Assembly (NCBI GenBank): GCA_026988195.1
Contig: JALSLS010000273.1
Location: forward strand, 1-15,270
DNA length: 15,270 bases
Direction of reading: 5' to 3'
DNA from: Methylomonas sp.
Lineage (GTDB): Bacteria; Pseudomonadota; Gammaproteobacteria; Methylococcales; Methylomonadaceae
A model generated the notes under the pieces. That model did not search any database, was not told the origin of the DNA, and was given only the letters and a program-made list of their open reading frames with translations. Of the stretch, positions 6,481 to 13,546 are shown one piece after another (positions within the stretch are counted from its first letter, which is position 1; every line of letters starts with the position of its first letter). The position numbers were made by a program, and so were the translations under genes.

Positions 6481-6971
6481 TGAGGCATATTATTTCTATT
6501 TTGATGGAAAATGAAGCAGGTGCACTTTCTCGTGTTGCAGGGTTGTTTTCTGCACGTGGCTACAATATAGAGTCATTAACTGTGGCTCCCACAGAAGATG
6601 TAACGCTTTCTAGAATGACAGTGGTGACCAGTGGTAGTGATGAGATTATTGAGCAAATCACCAAGCAGCTTAATAAGTTGATTGATGTGGTAAAGTTGAT
6701 TGATTTGGCTGAAGCTGTTCATGTTGAACGTGAGTTAATGCTGGTAAAAGTTAAAGCGACTGAAAGTTTTCGGGATGAAGTTAAACGTTTATCTGAAATC
6801 TTTCGGGGGAAAATTATTGATGTCACATCAACAAGCTATGTTATTGAAATGACCGGCCCTTCGGATAAGCTTGACGCATTTGTGGGTGCGCTGGATGAAA
6901 ATGCTGTGATTGAAATAGTACGCTCTGGACCGATGGGTATCTCTCGTGGTGAAAAAGGTTTACATTTATAA
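6480..6971 (+). CDS. ilvH: Acetolactate synthase regulatory subunit
   Basis: IlvH (IlvN) activates the large subunit and confers valine feedback inhibition. The 163-residue protein has an N-terminal ACT domain (MRHIISILMENEAGALSRVA, then GLFSARGYNIESLTV) and the C-terminal domain with GKIIDVTSTSYVIEMTG and SGPMGISRGEK. Residues N11, G14 and N29, known as valine-binding positions in E. coli IlvH, are present, so feedback control is probably intact. I chose ATG 6480 over the in-frame GTG at 6477 because it reproduces the MRRILSVL-type N-terminus and has AGGGAG eight bases upstream (6466-6471). It overlaps the ilvB stop codon by one base (TGATG). A gap of about 200 bases follows before ilvC. Confidence 0.95.
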   Translation: MRHIISILMENEAGALSRVAGLFSARGYNIESLTVAPTEDVTLSRMTVVTSGSDEIIEQITKQLNKLIDVVKLIDLAEAVHVERELMLVKVKATESFRDEVKRLSEIFRGKIIDVTSTSYVIEMTGPSDKLDAFVGALDENAVIEIVRSGPMGISRGEKGLHL

Positions 6972-7103
6972 TGGTCGGTTAAAAGAGGGGTGAGCCAAAG
7001 TTTAGCTTGCTATGTGTCCGATTCAGCGCCTTACTACCAACAAAATCAATTCGCTATAAATTTCGTACTGGTGACCGCGTGACGTATACCTTAAAAAAAT
7101 ATC

Positions 7104-7132
7104 TTCTTAGCATTAAAGAAAAAAGCTATAAT
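7104..7132 (+). promoter_or_regulatory. Candidate ilvC promoter
   Basis: A perfect TATAAT lies at 7127-7132, about 40 bases before the ilvC ATG. The hexamer 17 bases upstream (TTCTTA, 7104-7109) is a poor -35 match. The 201-base gap after ilvH has no clear terminator, so ilvC may be read both from this site and from the ilvB promoter. Confidence 0.4.
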
Positions 7133-7172
7133 TACGGGTTACAGTTTATTTAAAAAGAAAACAGGAAAATTC

Positions 7173-8189
7173 ATGCAAGTTTATTACGATAAAGACGCAG
7201 ACCTTTCGATCATTAAAGCTAAGAAAGTAGCGATTATTGGTTACGGTTCACAAGGCCATGCTCATGCTAACAACTTAAAAGATTCAGGCGTTGACGTTGT
7301 CGTTGGTTTACGTGATGGATCTTCTTCAATTGCAAAAGCAGAAGCGTGTGGCTTAACGGTTAAGAATGTAGTTGATGCTGTTTCTGGTGCTGATGTTGTT
7401 ATGTTACTAACACCTGATGAATTTCAGTCTCAGCTATATAAAGAAGAGATTGAGCCAAATATCAAGCAAGGTGCAGCACTAGCATTTGCCCATGGTTTTG
7501 CGATTCTTTATAACCAAGTTAATCCTCGTGCTGATTTAGATGTCATAATGATTGCACCTAAAGCACCAGGTCATACAGTGCGTTCAGAGTTTGTTCGTGG
7601 CGGCGGTGTCCCTGATTTAATTGCTATCCACCAAGATCCATCAGGTACAGCAAAATCAATTTGTTTAGCTTATGCTTCTGCTGTTGGTGGTGGTCGTTCA
7701 GGTATTATCGAAACAACTTTCCGTGATGAGACTGAAACTGATTTGTTCGGTGAGCAAGCTGTTTTATGTGGTGGCGCGGTTGAGCTAGTTAAAATGGGCT
7801 TCGAAACTTTAGTAGAAGCAGGTTACGAGCCTGAAATGGCTTACTTTGAGTGTTTGCATGAATTGAAATTGATTGTTGATTTAATGTTTGAAGGTGGTAT
7901 TGCAAACATGAACTACTCAATCTCTAACAATGCTGAATACGGTGAGTACGTAACAGGCCCTAAAGTCATTAACGAAGAAAGTCGTTATGCTATGCAAGAA
8001 GCCTTGAAAAATATCCAAAATGGCGAATATGCTAAGAAATTCATTCTTGAAGGGATGACTAATTATCCAGAAATGACAGCAAAACGTCGTTTAAATGCAG
8101 AGCATCCTATTGAAGTTGTCGGTGAGAAATTGCGTGGCATGATGCCTTGGATCAAAGCAAACCAAATTGTTGATAAAGCTAAAAACTAA
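7173..8189 (+). CDS. ilvC: Ketol-acid reductoisomerase (class I)
   Basis: This enzyme performs the Mg2+-dependent alkyl shift and NADPH reduction of acetolactate or acetohydroxybutyrate, the second step of valine/isoleucine synthesis. The 338 residues match the short class I form, not the 490-residue E. coli type. Seen: a Rossmann GYGSQG loop (23-28), R47 and S50-S52 in the phosphate-binding loop typical of NADPH users, AHGFAI (106-111), PKAPGHTVR (129-137), and the metal-binding residues D190 and E194 in DLFGE and E226 and E230 in ECLHE. A ribosome binding site (AGGA in ACAGGAAAATTC) precedes the ATG. A strong terminator follows at 8210-8237, so transcription of the ilv genes probably ends there. 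Confidence 0.97.
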   Translation: MQVYYDKDADLSIIKAKKVAIIGYGSQGHAHANNLKDSGVDVVVGLRDGSSSIAKAEACGLTVKNVVDAVSGADVVMLLTPDEFQSQLYKEEIEPNIKQGAALAFAHGFAILYNQVNPRADLDVIMIAPKAPGHTVRSEFVRGGGVPDLIAIHQDPSGTAKSICLAYASAVGGGRSGIIETTFRDETETDLFGEQAVLCGGAVELVKMGFETLVEAGYEPEMAYFECLHELKLIVDLMFEGGIANMNYSISNNAEYGEYVTGPKVINEESRYAMQEALKNIQNGEYAKKFILEGMTNYPEMTAKRRLNAEHPIEVVGEKLRGMMPWIKANQIVDKAKN

Positions 8190-8209
8190 GCTTATTTGAT
8201 TCAACAAAG

Positions 8210-8237
8210 AAAGCTCATCTTATGGTGGGCTTTTTTT
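8210..8237 (+). terminator. Intrinsic terminator of ilvC
   Basis: A 10-bp stem, AAAGCTCATC (8210-8219) with GGTGGGCTTT (8224-8233), has two or three G-U pairs and a TTAT loop. It is followed by a run of seven T (8231-8237). It begins 21 bases after the ilvC stop codon. Confidence 0.75.
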
Positions 8238-8266
8238 GTTTTAACCGTCTGAGTTAAATGTTATAT

Positions 8267-8296
8267 TTGACATCATTTATTCCATTATTTTATAAA
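8267..8296 (+). promoter_or_regulatory. Sigma-70-type promoter for pfp
   Basis: TTGACA (8267-8272) is a perfect -35 hexamer, followed after 18 bases by TATAAA (8291-8296), or after 17 by TTATAA. The predicted start of transcription, near 8303, leaves only about 14 untranslated bases before the pfp ATG. It lies between the ilvC terminator and pfp, which supports a separate pfp transcript. Confidence 0.65.
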
Positions 8297-8300
8297 CATT

Positions 8301-8313
8301 AATAGTCACTATT
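8301..8313. promoter_or_regulatory. Dyad between pfp promoter and start codon
   Basis: AATAGT-C-ACTATT is a perfect 6-bp inverted repeat with a one-base centre. It covers the predicted transcription start and ends three bases before the pfp ATG. It could be an operator. It also occupies the place where a Shine-Dalgarno would be expected, and none is present. Confidence 0.3.
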
Positions 8314-8316
8314 ATT

Positions 8317-9546
8317 ATGAGTAAGCCAAAAAAAGTAGCACTTCTAACCGCAGGCGGATTGGCGCCATGCTTAAATTCAGCGATTGGTAGTCTTATCGAA
8401 CGCTATAACGAAATTGACCCATCAATCGAAATTATCTGTTACCGCAGTGGCTATAAAGGGCTATTGTTAGGGGACTCGTATAAAGTAGACGCAGAAATGC
8501 GTGAAAAAGCAGGTTTGTTACAAAAGTTTGGTGGCTCTGTTATTGGTAACAGTCGGGTTAAATTAACTAACGTTGCTGATTGTGTTAAACGTGGCTTAGT
8601 TCAAGAGGGTCAAGACCCTCAAAAAGTGGCTGCTGACCAGTTAATTAAAGATAATGTTGATGTGCTTCACACCATTGGTGGTGATGATACAAATACTGCA
8701 GCTGCAGATTTAGCGGCTTTTTTAGCAGAAAATGATTATGGCTTGACGGTTATTGGGTTACCTAAAACGGTTGATAATGATGTATTTCCTATCAAGCAAT
8801 CATTGGGTGCTTGGACAGCAGCTGAGCAGGGTGCGCATTATTTTAAGAATGTAGTTGCTGAAAACAACTCAAACCCACGGATGTTGATTGTACATGAAGT
8901 GATGGGGCGTAGTTGTGGTTGGTTAACAGCAGCAACAGCAGCAGAATATCGTAAAATTTTAGATAACTGTGAATGGTTGCCTTCTCTGGGGTTGAGTCGT
9001 GATAGCTATGAAGTACATGGTGTTTTTATTCCAGAAATGGATTTTGATATTGCCGCAGAAGCTAAGCGACTACGCAAAATTATGGATGAAGTGGATTGTG
9101 TTAATATCTTCGTTTCAGAAGGTGCTGGGGTAGAAACTATCGTTGCTCAAATGGAAGCGAAAGGTCAAGATGTTCCTAGAGATGCATTTGGTCATGTAAA
9201 ATTAGATGCTGTAAACCCAGGCGCATGGTTTGGTGAGCAGTTTGCTGAAATGATTGGCGCTGAAAAAACATTGATTCAAAAATCAGGTTATTTTGCGCGG
9301 GCATCAGCAGCCAATGCAGAAGATATACGGTTAATTAAATCATGTGCTGATTTAGCTGTTGAATGTGCATTGCGTGGTGAAGCAGGTGTGATTGGTCATG
9401 ATGATGATCAAAATTTTGTCTTGCGTGCCATTGAGTTTCCACGTATTAAAGGTGGAAAACCTTTTGATATTGATACACCTTGGTTTACTGATACACTGGT
9501 TGCATTGGGTCAAGCAAAAGGTGCTAAAGTAGAAACAAGTCACTAG
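8317..9546 (+). CDS. pfp: Pyrophosphate-dependent 6-phosphofructokinase
   Basis: This enzyme reversibly transfers phosphate between pyrophosphate and fructose 6-phosphate. In methanotrophs such as Methylococcus capsulatus, homologues also act on sedoheptulose 7-phosphate and serve in the ribulose monophosphate cycle, the Calvin cycle or gluconeogenesis. The 409-residue protein has TAGGLAP near the N-terminus (11-17), GGDDTNTAA (121-129), PKTVDND (149-155) with the catalytic aspartates, and MGRSCGWL (196-203). The second aspartate of GGDD (D124), where ATP-using enzymes have glycine, and the lysine of PKT are the marks of the PPi-dependent type. It has its own strong promoter and no visible ribosome binding site. 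Its place between ilvC and pssA separates amino acid and lipid genes; I see no metabolic coupling beyond the central carbon supply. Confidence 0.93.
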   Translation: MSKPKKVALLTAGGLAPCLNSAIGSLIERYNEIDPSIEIICYRSGYKGLLLGDSYKVDAEMREKAGLLQKFGGSVIGNSRVKLTNVADCVKRGLVQEGQDPQKVAADQLIKDNVDVLHTIGGDDTNTAAADLAAFLAENDYGLTVIGLPKTVDNDVFPIKQSLGAWTAAEQGAHYFKNVVAENNSNPRMLIVHEVMGRSCGWLTAATAAEYRKILDNCEWLPSLGLSRDSYEVHGVFIPEMDFDIAAEAKRLRKIMDEVDCVNIFVSEGAGVETIVAQMEAKGQDVPRDAFGHVKLDAVNPGAWFGEQFAEMIGAEKTLIQKSGYFARASAANAEDIRLIKSCADLAVECALRGEAGVIGHDDDQNFVLRAIEFPRIKGGKPFDIDTPWFTDTLVALGQAKGAKVETSH

Positions 9547-9557
9547 CCCTTAAAATG

Positions 9558-9604
9558 TAGAGGGTATTTATTTCCAGCTTCCTTGTGAGTATGAATACCC
9601 TCTA
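9558..9604 (+). terminator. Hairpin after pfp (possible terminator)
   Basis: TAGAGGGTATT (9558-9568) and AATACCCTCTA (9594-9604) form a perfect 11-bp stem around a 25-base loop, starting 11 bases after the pfp stop. No T-run follows, so intrinsic termination is doubtful. It may be an mRNA-stabilising hairpin or a protein-binding site. Confidence 0.45.
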
Positions 9605-9618
9605 TAGCAGTAAATTAC

Positions 9619-9624
9619 TATAAT
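9619..9624 (+). promoter_or_regulatory. -10-like hexamer before pssA
   Basis: TATAAT lies nine bases before the pssA ATG. I see no matching -35 hexamer at 16-18 bases. If used, transcription would begin almost at the start codon, giving a leaderless message. That would fit the absence of a ribosome binding site before pssA. Confidence 0.25.
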
Positions 9625-9633
9625 TATCTAAAT

Positions 9634-10374
9634 ATGACTGAAAAAAAACGTTCAATTCGTCAACGTGGAATTTATTTATTGCCTAACTTGTTTACTACAG
9701 GGGCAATGTTTGCTGGTTTTTATGCAATAACATCTGCATTAGACGGGCGCTTTGAAACATCCGCTATTTCAATATTTGTGGCGATGATTTTAGATGGTTT
9801 AGATGGACGTGTTGCGCGGATGACTAATACCGAAAGTGAATTTGGGGTGCAATACGATAGTTTGTCAGATATGGTTTCTTTTGGTGTTGCACCAGGGATA
9901 GTGATGTATATCTGGGCATTTGAAAGTTTAGGTAAGCTAGGTTTATTTGCTGCATTTGTTCATACTGCTGGGGGGGCACTTAGACTGGCTAGATTTAATA
10001 CTCAGGTTGAAGTTGCCGATAGACGCTATTTTCAAGGATTACCGAGCCCAGCTGCTGCCGCAATTTTAGCGGGTGCTTTGTGGATTAGTCTTGAGTTAGG
10101 CTATGATGTTGAATCGATAAAATACCTAGTATTAGTGTTAACAATTAGTACTGGTTTGTTGATGGTGAGTAATTTTCGCTATTCCAGTTTTAAGGAAATT
10201 GATTTAAAAGGTAGAGTACCTTTTGTTGTTGCCATCATTGTTATGTTAGGCATTGGGTTTGTTATGGCTCAAGCAGAAATCATGTTGTTTGTAATTGCTT
10301 TGGGGTATGCCGTATCAGGCCCTATTATTACTTTATTAACGTTAAGGCAAAAACGGAAAAATAGAAAGACTTAA
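9634..10374 (+). CDS. pssA: CDP-diacylglycerol-serine O-phosphatidyltransferase
   Basis: This integral inner-membrane enzyme makes phosphatidylserine, the precursor of phosphatidylethanolamine, from CDP-diacylglycerol and serine. The 246-residue protein carries the full CDP-alcohol phosphotransferase motif DGxxAR(x8)GxxxDxxxD: D57-G58, A61-R62, G71, D75 and D79. These include the metal-binding and catalytic aspartates. About six to eight hydrophobic segments surround it, ending in a basic tail (RQKRKNRK). The N-terminus MTEKKRSIRQRGIYLLPNLF is typical of the multi-spanning subclass II (Bacillus-like) PssA, not the peripheral E. coli type. There is no clear ribosome binding site before the ATG. 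It sits between pfp and leuA, with hairpins at both ends suggesting its own transcript; a pssA-leuA pairing is common in proteobacteria. Confidence 0.93.
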   Translation: MTEKKRSIRQRGIYLLPNLFTTGAMFAGFYAITSALDGRFETSAISIFVAMILDGLDGRVARMTNTESEFGVQYDSLSDMVSFGVAPGIVMYIWAFESLGKLGLFAAFVHTAGGALRLARFNTQVEVADRRYFQGLPSPAAAAILAGALWISLELGYDVESIKYLVLVLTISTGLLMVSNFRYSSFKEIDLKGRVPFVVAIIVMLGIGFVMAQAEIMLFVIALGYAVSGPIITLLTLRQKRKNRKT

Positions 10375-10418
10375 ACTTTTCTTGAGTGGTTGATAACATT
10401 GCAGTATAGTGAGTTGCT

Positions 10419-10532
10419 ATGAATATTCAATCTAACAACATACAAAACAATCAATCACCCATTCAAGGTGAGTGTTTTGTATGTCTGTCTTCTTTTGTTT
10501 TCCTCTCTTTATTTTCAAGATATTTGCCCTAG
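10419..10532 (+). CDS. Possible 37-residue leader peptide upstream of leuA
   Basis: ATG 10419 is preceded by AGTGAG (10408-10413) at five bases and opens a 37-codon frame. The first half is Asn/Gln-rich (MNIQSNNIQNNQ) and the second half hydrophobic (CFVCLSSFVFLSLF), ending at TAG 10530-10532, 87 bases before leuA. It has four leucine codons (CTG, CTC, TTA, TTG), all in the second half but not adjacent. It overlaps the strong hairpin at 10438-10484. It could be a leader peptide sensing leucine supply, a small membrane peptide, or chance. Confidence 0.2.
   Translation: MNIQSNNIQNNQSPIQGECFVCLSSFVFLSLFSRYLP
10438..10484 (+). terminator. Strong hairpin between pssA and leuA
   Basis: ACATACAAAACA (10438-10449) and TGTTTTGTATGT (10473-10484) form a perfect 12-bp stem. 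An inner CACC/GGTG stem can form as well. The following 30 bases are strongly pyrimidine-rich (CTGTCTTCTTTTGTTTTCC), giving a U-rich tail. It starts 64 bases after the pssA stop, so it may end pssA transcription. An attenuator for leuA is an alternative. Confidence 0.5.
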
Positions 10533-10578
10533 TGGCATATTATCTTTTCTATCTATAAAAACAACCCCTTTTTTTATA

Positions 10579-10596
10579 TTCAACGTTTACGTTGAA
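10579..10596. promoter_or_regulatory. Perfect dyad in the leuA leader
   Basis: TTCAACGT-TT-ACGTTGAA is an 18-base perfect inverted repeat 24 bases before the leuA start codon. Its size and symmetry fit a dimeric repressor or activator site, or a short mRNA hairpin just ahead of the ribosome binding site. No regulator gene is nearby to match it with. Confidence 0.35.
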
Positions 10597-10619
10597 AATG
10601 TTTCATGAATGGAGTTCTC

Positions 10620-12164
10620 ATGAAAGACAAACTAATTATATTTGATACAACCCTGCGTGATGGCGAGCAAAGCCCTGGCGCATCAATGACGCGTGATGAA
10701 AAAGTTCGAATTGCAAAAGCACTAGAACGGATGAAGGTAGATATTATTGAAGCTGGTTTTCCAGCGGCAAGTATTGGTGATTTTGAAGCCGTTCAGGCAG
10801 TGGCTAATGCAGTGAAAGAGAGTACTGTTTGTGGTCTTGCTCGTGCGCTTGATAAAGATATTGATAGAGCGGGTGAAGCCCTTAAAGGTGCTAATAGTTC
10901 GCGAATTCACACCTTTATTGCAACCTCTCCTATTCACATGCAAGTGAAACTGAAGATGGAGCCTGAACAGGTCATTGAATATGCGGTAAGAGCTGTTAAA
11001 CGTGCACGGCAATATACCGATAATGTTGAATTTTCACCTGAGGATGCTGGACGGTCTGATGAGGATTTTCTATGCCGTATTTTAGAGGCGGTGATTGATG
11101 CAGGTGCTACAACCTTAAATATTCCTGATACTGTAGGGTATAGCGTACCTCATCAATTTGGAGCAACGATTGCTAATTTAATTAATCGGATACCTAATTC
11201 GGATAAAGCCATTTTTTCTGTGCATTGTCATAATGACTTAGGCTTAGCTGTGGCTAATTCTTTATCCGCTGTTATGAATGGAGCAAGACAGGTCGAATGT
11301 ACCATTAACGGTTTAGGGGAAAGGGCAGGTAATGCATCGCTAGAAGAAGTGGTGATGGCTATACGTACTCGGCATGATGTTTTTCCTTGTACAACAAGCT
11401 TAGATACACGGGAAATTTTAACCTGTTCGAAATTAGTATCATCAATTACTGGTTTTCCTGTACAACCTAATAAAGCGATTGTGGGTGCAAATGCTTTTGC
11501 TCATGAATCGGGTATTCACCAAGATGGGGTATTAAAAAACCCAGAGACATACGAAATCATGAAAGCAGAGGATGTTGGCTGGTCTGCAAATCGTATGGTG
11601 ATGGGTAAGCACTCAGGGCGGAATGCTTTTAAGAGTCGAATGATGGAATTAGGGTATGAGTTTAGTGGTGAAGAAGAGCTAAATGATACTTTTTATCGTT
11701 TTAAACAATTAGCAGATAAAAAGCATGAGATTTTTGATGAAGATCTGCAAGCATTGATATCTGAAGTCAATTCTGATGCAGAAGAAGAGCATATAAAATT
11801 AATCGCTTTAAAAGTTTGTTCTGAAACCGGTGAAGTACCTAGCTCAACAGTGACTATTCGTGTTCATGACCAAGAGCTAACGGGGAGTGCAGTCGGAAGT
11901 GGTGCTGTTGATGCGAGCTTAAAAGCGATTGAGAGCTTGGTCAAATCAAATGCGACCTTAGAGCTTTATTCTGTTAACAGTATTACTAATGGTACTGATG
12001 CGCAGGGCGAGGTAACTGTGCGGCTAGAAAGTGCGGGTAGGATTGTTAATGGACAGGGTGCTGATACGGATATAGTTATTGCATCCGCAAAAGCATATAT
12101 TAACGCGGTTAGTAAATTACAAACACCGGAACAACGTAAACACCCACAAAAAGGGGATGTTTAG
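10620..12164 (+). CDS. leuA: 2-isopropylmalate synthase
   Basis: LeuA condenses acetyl-CoA with 2-oxoisovalerate, the committed step of leucine synthesis. The 514-residue protein has the catalytic DRE-TIM barrel with DTTLRDGEQSPG (9-20, R13 and D14), HCHNDLG (202-208, the metal-binding histidines), GLGERAGNASLEE (231-243) and HESGIHQDG (295-303). A C-terminal allosteric domain (about 390-500) is expected to bind leucine for feedback inhibition. An upstream in-frame ATG at 10605 would add five residues. I chose 10620 because TGGAG lies five bases before it and the protein then begins MKDKLIIFDTTLRDG like its relatives. The length (E. coli 523) indicates a complete enzyme. It uses the product of the IlvBH-IlvC branch encoded just upstream; leuB, leuC and leuD are not in the window. 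Confidence 0.97.
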   Translation: MKDKLIIFDTTLRDGEQSPGASMTRDEKVRIAKALERMKVDIIEAGFPAASIGDFEAVQAVANAVKESTVCGLARALDKDIDRAGEALKGANSSRIHTFIATSPIHMQVKLKMEPEQVIEYAVRAVKRARQYTDNVEFSPEDAGRSDEDFLCRILEAVIDAGATTLNIPDTVGYSVPHQFGATIANLINRIPNSDKAIFSVHCHNDLGLAVANSLSAVMNGARQVECTINGLGERAGNASLEEVVMAIRTRHDVFPCTTSLDTREILTCSKLVSSITGFPVQPNKAIVGANAFAHESGIHQDGVLKNPETYEIMKAEDVGWSANRMVMGKHSGRNAFKSRMMELGYEFSGEEELNDTFYRFKQLADKKHEIFDEDLQALISEVNSDAEEEHIKLIALKVCSETGEVPSSTVTIRVHDQELTGSAVGSGAVDASLKAIESLVKSNATLELYSVNSITNGTDAQGEVTVRLESAGRIVNGQGADTDIVIASAKAYINAVSKLQTPEQRKHPQKGDV

Positions 12165-12176
12165 TTGTTTTTTAGT

Positions 12177-12203
12177 CTGGGTTGAACGTTTAGTGAAACC
12201 CAG
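12177..12203 (+). terminator. Weak hairpin after leuA
   Basis: CTGGGTT (12177-12183) and AACCCAG (12197-12203) form a perfect 7-bp stem with a 13-base loop, 12 bases after the leuA stop. No T-run follows, so this may slow or stabilise rather than end the transcript. Confidence 0.3.
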
Positions 12204-12259
12204 TACCTTCTCTAATATACTAAATTCCTTATATCTAAAGTTTATGCTGAAGTCTATTA

Positions 12260-12943
12260 ATGGATAATGCTACTCGATTACAGTACCTAGACGCAATGGG
12301 GATTGATGTCTGGATGCCTCGTGGCGAAGTGTCATCAGAACATGCAACGCTGCCTATTGAAGAAGTCGCTAGCATGCAGAGCTCTGATAATATGGGGTGG
12401 ATAGCGTTACAAAAGCAAGTTGAAGAATGTAAGCAATGTATTTTATCAAATACACGAGTGCAGACTGTTTTTGGAGAGGGGGATATTAATGCTGACTGGA
12501 TGTTAGTGGGTGAGGCTCCAAGCCAGAATGAGGGAATTGAGGGGAAACCTTTTCTTGGGCAGGCAGGTTTTTTATTAACTGAAATGCTTAGAGCTGTAGG
12601 GTTGAAGCGAAGCTCTGTCTACATTACCAATGTGGTTAAATGTAGCCCGCCAGACAATAAAGACCCTAAAGTAGCTGAATTGATGTCGTGTAATGGTTAT
12701 TTATTGCGCCAAATCACCCTGCTTAAACCTAAAATAATAGTGGCTGTAGGACGTGTTGCTGCACATACTTTGTTAGGAACAAAACAGCCGCTATCTGAGT
12801 TGCGAGGTGTTGTTCATCGAGTTAATGATATTCCAGTCGTTGTGGTTTATCATCCTGCCTATTTATTAAGATCCTTGTTAGAAAAGCGTAAGGCTTGGCA
12901 GGATTTACAATTGGCTTTAAAAATATATCAAGAAGAAAAATAA
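12260..12943 (+). CDS. Uracil-DNA glycosylase, family 4-like, with N-terminal extension
   Basis: This enzyme removes uracil (deaminated cytosine) from DNA to begin base excision repair. The core (about 50-225) has GEAPSQNEGIEGKPFLGQAG (84-103), a variant of the family motif GEAPGxxEDxxGxPFVG, then TNVVKCSPPDN (123-133) and HPAYLLR (198-204). Four cysteines, C57, C60, C128 and C144, match the [4Fe-4S] ligands of family 4 enzymes. Residues 1-50 are an extra segment. Its start, TRLQYLDAMGIDVWMPR (5-21), resembles the N-terminus of the DNA polymerase III psi subunit HolD, which also has L(x3)GI(x2)W(x2)R. The gene lies two bases before rimI, where E. coli has holD. The start is ATG, with only a weak GAAG upstream. 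Catalysis is likely; the clamp-loader link is inference. Confidence 0.88.
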   Translation: MDNATRLQYLDAMGIDVWMPRGEVSSEHATLPIEEVASMQSSDNMGWIALQKQVEECKQCILSNTRVQTVFGEGDINADWMLVGEAPSQNEGIEGKPFLGQAGFLLTEMLRAVGLKRSSVYITNVVKCSPPDNKDPKVAELMSCNGYLLRQITLLKPKIIVAVGRVAAHTLLGTKQPLSELRGVVHRVNDIPVVVVYHPAYLLRSLLEKRKAWQDLQLALKIYQEEK

Positions 12944-12945
12944 AA

Positions 12946-13506
12946 ATGAGTATATGGAAGTTAATAGATAAAGTAAAAAGTTTTGTAATTTATGATGCAG
13001 ATAAAGAGTTTTATGCCAAAGTATTTCCCGATTCTGTCGAGAGAAAAGATTTGATGAGAATTAGGCGTATGAGGCAAGAAGATTTACCTGAAGTGCTTGC
13101 TATCGAAGGTGAAAATTATAAGTTTCCTTGGAGTGAAGGGATTTTTACGGATTGTTTAAAATCAGTGAATTATACTTGTTTAATCTGTGAAGAGATGGAT
13201 GTTATTGTTGGGTTTAGTATTGTGTCAATAATGGCTGGAGAAGCACATATTATGAATATATGTGTGGCTCCCTCAGTGCATAAACAAGGGGTGGGAAGCA
13301 AGTTATTAGAGCATATGATTGTGCTGGCTACAAAGAAAGCTGAAACTATTTTCTTAGAGGTTAGACCCTCTAATAAAGCCGCTATTTCACTTTATGAAAA
13401 AAGAGGTTTTAATGAAATTGGTGTCCGCAAAGGGTACTATCCCGCTGAGAATGGCTTTAAAGAAGATGCTGTAATGTTTGCACTGGAGTTAATTAGCCTG
13501 TTTTAG
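12946..13506 (+). CDS. rimI: Ribosomal protein S18-alanine N-acetyltransferase (GNAT)
   Basis: RimI acetylates the N-terminal alanine of ribosomal protein S18 using acetyl-CoA. The 186-residue protein has the GNAT core: IxxGENYKFPWSEGIF (53-68), HIMNICVAP (101-109), the acetyl-CoA loop QGVGSKLLEHM (114-124), and LEVRPSNKAAISLYEKRGF (137-155), holding the counterparts of the catalytic E138 and Y150. RKGYYP and the FKEDAVMFALEL end are typical of RimI. It is about 38 residues longer at the N-terminus than E. coli RimI. I chose ATG 12946 because it lies two bases after the UDG stop; ATG 13054 (residue 37) is an alternative that gives the usual length. The extension (WKLIDKVKSFVIYDADKEFY) looks coding in composition. 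A longer frame reading back into the UDG gene is not credible. Cotranscription with the UDG is expected. Confidence 0.88.
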   Translation: MSIWKLIDKVKSFVIYDADKEFYAKVFPDSVERKDLMRIRRMRQEDLPEVLAIEGENYKFPWSEGIFTDCLKSVNYTCLICEEMDVIVGFSIVSIMAGEAHIMNICVAPSVHKQGVGSKLLEHMIVLATKKAETIFLEVRPSNKAAISLYEKRGFNEIGVRKGYYPAENGFKEDAVMFALELISLF

Positions 13507-13546
13507 GCTTCGTATTGACGCTGGTTATCTTAGTAAACAATAATGA

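Noticed and set aside
6999..7017. TTAGCTTGCTATGTGTCC between ilvH and ilvC, similar to the palindrome apex
   Set aside because: The flanking bases do not form stems and the ends are absent. It is at best a decayed remnant and may be chance.
9352..9543. Minus-strand frame within pfp
   Set aside because: It is a shadow of the pfp coding sequence with no independent signals.
12895..12945. Start of rimI inside the UDG gene
   Set aside because: The extra 17 residues are read from the UDG coding sequence in another frame and resemble nothing; ATG 12946 sits directly after the UDG stop.
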